Source: Dermatemys mawii (Eukaryota; Chordata; Testudines; Dermatemydidae). From it: a stretch of DNA of 64,000 nucleotides. The notes under the pieces are model-generated. The model saw only the letters and a program-made list of their open reading frames with translations, searched no databases and had not been told where the DNA came from. Of this stretch, positions 59,988 to 64,000 are shown piece by piece; the stretch's first letter is position 1, and each line of letters opens with the position of its first letter. Where the stretch lies: contig ML677341.1 in the NCBI GenBank assembly GCA_007922305.1, forward strand, positions 65,477,064-65,541,063, written 5' to 3'. Made by a program: the position numbers and the translations under genes.

Positions 59988-60330
59988 TCAGGATATGGCT
60001 ACACTTGTGACTAGCATTGCACTCTAACTCATGATGTGTCCACACTGGCAAGGCACACAGAATGCCCGGACTCTGAGGCTAGAGTGCTCCTGTTACTCCA
60101 CTTCGGCAAATGGAATAATGTTTGATGTGCCCCTGCTGGAGCGCCGCAGTGCCAGTGTGGATGCCCTGGTCTTTTAATGTGCTCTGTTCGGCCTCCAGAA
60201 GTGTCCCACAATGCCTGTTCTAGCCACTCTGGTCATCACTTTGAACTTTACTGTCCTGCCCTCAGGTGAGCAACCATCAAACCTGCCCTTTAAATTCTCT
60301 GGGAATTTTGAAAATCCCCTTCCTGTTTGT
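59988..60330. mobile_element. Partial inverted-repeat element, relative of 30861
   Basis: The left end 'TCAGGATATGGCTACACTTG' resembles 'TGAGGGTATGGTTACACTT' at 30858. Inner text 'CACACTGGCAAGGCAC' is the counterpart of 'GTGCCTTGCCAGTGTGGAC' at 31453. The right end is missing or unreadable, so the limits are approximate. Frames on both strands are incidental. Confidence 0.5.
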
Positions 60331-60476
60331 GCCCCCATGTCACCTCCAACCCACTTTCCCCAACATCTGGGTTCTTATCACCACCAGCTGCCTCCAACAC
60401 CTATAGCTTTACCACCCAGCCCTGAAAACTAGGACTCTTACCGATTGCACTCAATCCCCATCACCATGCCATATAG

Positions 60477-60662
60477 TAGTGGTTCTCAAACTTTAGAGAA
60501 CCACGACCCTTTTTTGTGGGCCTGATCAGCGTGGCGGACCCTTGTATGTCCGCCGAAAAGCTGCCGAATTGATTAATTCCGCATTCGGCGGCTTTTCAGC
60601 AGCAGCGGGAGCTCGCGACCTCCGTGGGAGCGCACAGTGACCCCCCACTTTGAGAACTGCTG
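60477..60662. mobile_element. Small hAT element ('TTCTCAAAC' family)
   Basis: It starts TAGTGGTTCTCAAACTTTAG and ends CACTTTGAGAACTGCTG. The flanks CCATATAG (60469-60476) and CCTTATAG (60663-60670) match at seven of eight positions. It contains an internal palindrome around 'GCCGAATTG...GCATTCGGC' at 60561-60590. It is 186 bp and a relative of 32417-33019. Confidence 0.88.
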
Positions 60663-60963
60663 CCTTATAGCCATCCTGAAGTGCAGCACTCATTGCACAG
60701 CACTCCAGACAGGAAGGTTGAGTATGATAACAGGAGATACGGAAATCTGTGATTGTACCATTCCCCACCCTACCCCCTTGCCCTTTCTGTTTCCCAAGCA
60801 GTTGTGTTTCTTTTCAACAAATGAATTTTCTTTTCAATAAATGGATTTTTTGGCTTTGAAAACATTCTTTATTATTGCATAAAGTAAACGATACCTTAGC
60901 CCAGGAGACCAGGGGTCAGGGCTCCTGCATGTTTTCCATTTTTGCCTTTTGAAAATGTGGTCT

Positions 60964-61361
60964 CATAACACACGAACTAGGGGATCACATAATGAAATGA
61001 ATGGGCAGCAGGTTTAAAACACACAAAAGGAAGTATTTCTTCACACAACACACAATCAACCTGTGGAACTCCTTGCCAGAGGATGTTATTAAGGCCAAAA
61101 CTATAACAGCGTTCAAAAGTGAACTACATAAGTCCGTGAAAGATAGGTCCATCAATGGCTATTAGCCAGGATGGGAAAAGATGGTGTTCCTAGCCTCTGT
61201 TTACCAGAAGCTGGGAATGGGTGACAGAGGATGGAACATGTGATGATTACCTGTTCTGTTCATTCCCTCTGGGACACATGGCATTGGCCACCATTGGAAG
61301 ACAGGACATTGGGCTAGATGGGCTTGTGGTCTGACCTAGTATGGCAGTTCTAATGTTTTTA
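60964..61361 (+). mobile_element. CR1-like LINE 3' end (third copy)
   Basis: This 5'-truncated copy is about 400 bp and aligns with 48327-48724: 'GGGCAGCAGGTTTAAAAC', 'AACCTGTGGAACTCCTTGCC', 'CATCAATGGCTATTAGCC' and the 3' end 'TATGGCAGTTCTAATGTTTTT'. It begins abruptly at 'TCTCATAACAC', the point of truncation. Confidence 0.92.
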
Positions 61362-62479
61362 ACACCTGATTAAAAGCCCAAGTTAACTTTACTACAAGAA
61401 GAGTTTTAAACAATGAAGTAGCCAGCACACAAAAATACTGTTTTCCCCAGCACACTGTGTCTCATAATAAAAATGTGAACATGCATATAACTGTCCTTAT
61501 AAGTGACCTTGCTCTTACCTTAAGACTTCTTACAATTATTGAGTAAGCTATCATTATTGTTTCACAAAGTTAATTATGTTGTTGAATCTTATACTGCCTT
61601 GTAAAATTACCATAGCACTTCATTTGAGCCTCTGAAAAGCTGCGCCCTGAAAATCTCCTTTGTAAACAGCTCATTCAAATATCTTTGTGACTCCTTAGCA
61701 CTCCCACAAAACAGTGACTAATGTGTACACACCTTCAATTACAATTTTGCTCTAATCATCAGCATTACACAAAGAGTGCTCTGTTTGTAGCAAATATGGG
61801 TAAATATTGAAGTGGCCTTCCCCTCCCCCAGGCTCTGGGTACAGTTGGCTGCAGTCTGAAAGAGAGAATGGAAAACTGGAACAGTGTGTTCACATGGTGT
61901 GTGGTACCACAAATCTCCATCTCTGGCAGAGGCAGTCAGAGCTCTGATGGCGCTGATATTTGGGGGCTTTTGAGTCATAGAGTGGTCTTCCCAGGGAACT
62001 TGGGCTCTATTATGTACGGTAGATGACAGGATCTGCTTGAAAGAAAAGCATTCTCCTGCTACAAACTGGGTGTGTCAGTATATCTAGGACTGACCAGTTG
62101 TTGCAATTTAAATGAAGGAGATTATAAGTGAGCTATTGAAACACACAGCAAAGTCTTTCTTTGTTAGATTGTGAGGCTTTAAAAATGGACTTAAAAGAAA
62201 AGCAAAGTGAGTCTCCATGAGCAGGATCTGGCAGATCTCAAGATACAGAATCAACTTTGACATAAGCATGTACCAAGGCCAGAGTGTCATGGCCATCTTT
62301 GTTATGTCTCAAATTGACCCCATCACTGACAAATGATAACATTCCACCAGTACACTGAAGCCCATGGGGATCTGTTCCCTACTTGTAGAAGTATATGAAC
62401 AAGTGCTGCACCTAATTTGTTTCTCAATGAAGTGCCCTCTCATTCTACACTGACTCATATTGGAATAAGGAGAAGAGAT
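61362..62479. other. Unassigned AT-rich DNA
   Basis: No gene or repeat end was recognised; frames are under 80 codons. Confidence 0.4.
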
Positions 62480-62487
62480 TCTTACAG

Positions 62488-62638
62488 CAAAGGTTCTCAA
62501 TCTTTACAATATCAGGAGTCCCCTACCATCTAGATAGGAGCTAGCTGGAATTCCATAGCTCCATGTTTAATAATATGGAATGGGCAGAGTGGTCATGACT
62601 CTTGACACCTGTCTGAATGCCCGGGTTGAGAACTCATG
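62488..62638. mobile_element. Small hAT element, degenerate
   Basis: It starts CAAAGGTTCTCAATCTTTAC and ends CGGGTTGAGAACTCATG. The flanks TCTTACAG (62480-62487) and TTTTACAG (62639-62646) match at seven of eight positions. It is 151 bp. Confidence 0.8.
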
Positions 62639-62692
62639 TTTTACAGGACAGAGGGAGACAGGAGAAATGTATCTGCAGTATTTTATAATAGG

Positions 62693-62842
62693 TAAGTATT
62701 ACCCTCATTTTACAGATGAGTAAAGTGGGGCACAGAGAGTAAGCACTTACCCCAGACCATACAGTGAATCAGTGGCAGAATCAGGAATACAGCCTGGGTC
62801 TTCTTATTCCCAATACCTTGTTTTGTCTATTGGGCTATGCAC
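62693..62842 (-). repeat. MIR SINE
   Basis: 'ACCCTCATTTTACAGATGAG', 'GGGGCACAGAGAGTAAGC' and the terminal 'CTATTGGGCTATGC' match the reverse complement of the MIR consensus in order. It is well preserved and full-core. Confidence 0.87.
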
Positions 62843-63263
62843 AAAACCATGAGAAAACCACAATGTGACAAATTTTAGACAACTTGCTACAACAATCACT
62901 ATTAAGAAGGGTAAAAAAATTGCTACTTCTATCAAACATTCACTTTTTATTTAGAGCAGGAACTAATAGCAATATCTCAAATAGCACTGTGAGGAAACTG
63001 GTGGCAAACATTGACTCTTTAATGTGGATGGCTGTATGATGCTAGACTTGTATCCCTTGGGACAGACTATAGGAAAGCATGCTAGTGGTATAGAGATTGT
63101 TGTTCCTTTTGGGGTATCCATGGACAAACCTAGCCATCAGATCCCAACATGACTGCCTTGTTAGCCAGAGTTCCCCAAGAGAAGTTTCCAAACACCACAA
63201 AACAGAAGAACCACAGACTTGCATTCAGAGTGGGTCTCCTGCACCACAATGTCTCTTTCAAAC
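62843..63263. other. Unassigned DNA between MIR and Penelope-like element
   Basis: No gene is seen. Two opposed frames at 63042-63339 overlap; neither has a recognisable motif. Confidence 0.4.
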
Positions 63264-64000
63264 TGTCAGAGGGGTAGCCGTGTTAGTCTGGAATTGCAGA
63301 AGTGACAAAGAGTCCTGTGGCACCTTAAAGACTATCTAAAATTTTAGAGCATAAGCTTTCATGGGTTAATACCCACTTCGTCGGATGCATGCAGTGGAAG
63401 TATCCAGGGGCAGGTATAAATAGGTAGGCAAGAACCAGGTGGGAGATAACAAGGTTAGTCCAATGAGGCTGAACCAGCTTGTTATCTCTAATCAGGGGGG
63501 TGAGGTGTTCCTCTAGCAGCTGAACTGGAGGTGTGAATAGCGAGAAAAGAGAAGCTGCTTCTGTAGTTAGCTAGCCATTCAAAATCTCTATTCAGTCGCA
63601 AATTGATTGTGCCAAATTTGCAAATGAATTGCAGCTCTGCAGTCTCTCTTTGCAGTCTGGATTTGAAGTTTTTTTGCTGCAAAATGCTGACCTTTAAATC
63701 TTTTATGGTGTGTCCGGTGAGGTTGAAGTGCTCTCCTACAGGTTTTTGAATATTGCCATTCCTGATATCTGATTTGTGTCCATTTATCCTTTTCGTAGGG
63801 ACTGTCCAGTTTGGCCGATGTACATAGCAGAGGGACATTGCTGGCACATAATGGCGTATATTACATTGGTAGATGTGCAGGTGAATGAACCAGTGACGGT
63901 GTGGCTGATCTGGTTTGGTCCTGTGATGGTGTTGCTGGTGTAGATGTGTGGGCAGAGTTGGCATCGAGGTTTGTTGCATGGATTGGTTCCTGAGTTAGAG
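63264..64000 (-). pseudogene. Penelope-like retroelement 3' part: GIY-YIG endonuclease (frameshifted) plus tail
   Basis: On the minus strand, from the window edge to about 63795, one frame reads 'CNKPRCQLCPHIY' (a Cys cluster), 'NVIYAIMCQQCPSAMYIGQT' (the GIY-like and YIG halves of a GIY-YIG nuclease; YIG at 63822-63814) and 'GQSLRK'. A one-base loss in an A-run near 63789-63795 shifts the frame. The rest continues as 'RINGHKSDIRNGN', 'PVGEHFNLTGH', 'DLKVSIL' and 'SRLQRETAELQFICKFGT', the conserved arginine-, histidine- and glutamate-bearing blocks, to the stop at about 63488. Such a C-terminal endonuclease with this Cys pattern is the hallmark of Penelope-like elements, where it nicks the target. 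The reverse transcriptase should lie beyond the right edge. 63264-63480 is the non-coding tail found elsewhere at 716, 5868-6085 and 57328. Confidence 0.85.

Noticed and set aside
1..64000. CRISPR arrays, operons, ribosome binding sites, rRNA or tRNA genes
   Set aside because: No regularly spaced direct repeats, no prokaryotic gene packing and no cloverleaf RNA gene were seen; the tRNA resemblance at 45.8 kb is a decayed SINE.

Overview
This window looks like gene-poor nuclear DNA from a sauropsid, most likely a turtle. It is AT-rich, has no operon-like packing, and I recognise no host exon with confidence. The assignment rests on repeat content: CR1-type LINE fragments, MIR and tRNA-like SINEs, several families of hAT, TA-flanked and TTA-flanked miniature transposons, solo LTRs, and a Penelope-like GIY-YIG element whose 3' tail recurs through the window. 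I recognise several of these families from memory as chelonian; no database was consulted.

Layout. At 0-5 kb there is a small TA-flanked element, a Penelope tail and a solo LTR with a perfect 5-bp target duplication (3841-4499). At 5-16 kb there is an inverted pair of Penelope tails (5868-6085), a degenerate CR1-like LINE (8101-9010), a TTA-flanked element (9279-9651) and a microsatellite. At 16-21 kb a MIR SINE is split by a hAT element that contains a 100-N assembly gap, and a second hAT copy of the same type lies at 19.3-20.1 kb. At 21-31 kb there is mostly unassigned DNA, a CR1-like ORF1 relic (23.6-24.15 kb) and a small hAT. At 31-38 kb there is a TATAGCGCTATA-rich inverted-repeat element, a hAT, a MIR, and the most interesting object in the window: an intronless minus-strand reading frame of about 565 codons (36425-34731). 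At 38-43 kb there is a 1.4-kb TA-flanked element with a GC-rich interior and a TTA-flanked element. At 45-49 kb a SINE precedes a 2.7-kb LINE that is itself broken by a solo LTR and by a 94-bp stretch matching unique-looking DNA 4.2 kb away. At 49-64 kb there are more hAT and TA-flanked elements, an LTR nested in a hAT, two further LINE 3' ends, a MIR, and a frameshifted Penelope-like endonuclease at the right edge.

The 36425-34731 frame stays open over its full length except for four single-codon stops. It has a cysteine-rich N-terminus, acidic centre, aspartates and a glutamate spaced like a DDE/RNase-H-fold catalytic core, and no introns. Directly upstream lie four exact copies of the 9-mer ATTGCATCA (either strand), which is the C/EBP-ATF composite element of amino-acid and ER-stress promoters. 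I read it as a recently inactivated, multi-copy transposon-like gene; that is an inference.

Nested insertions with readable target duplications give a relative history: hAT into MIR, LTR into hAT, LTR into LINE. No element in the window appears intact or autonomous.
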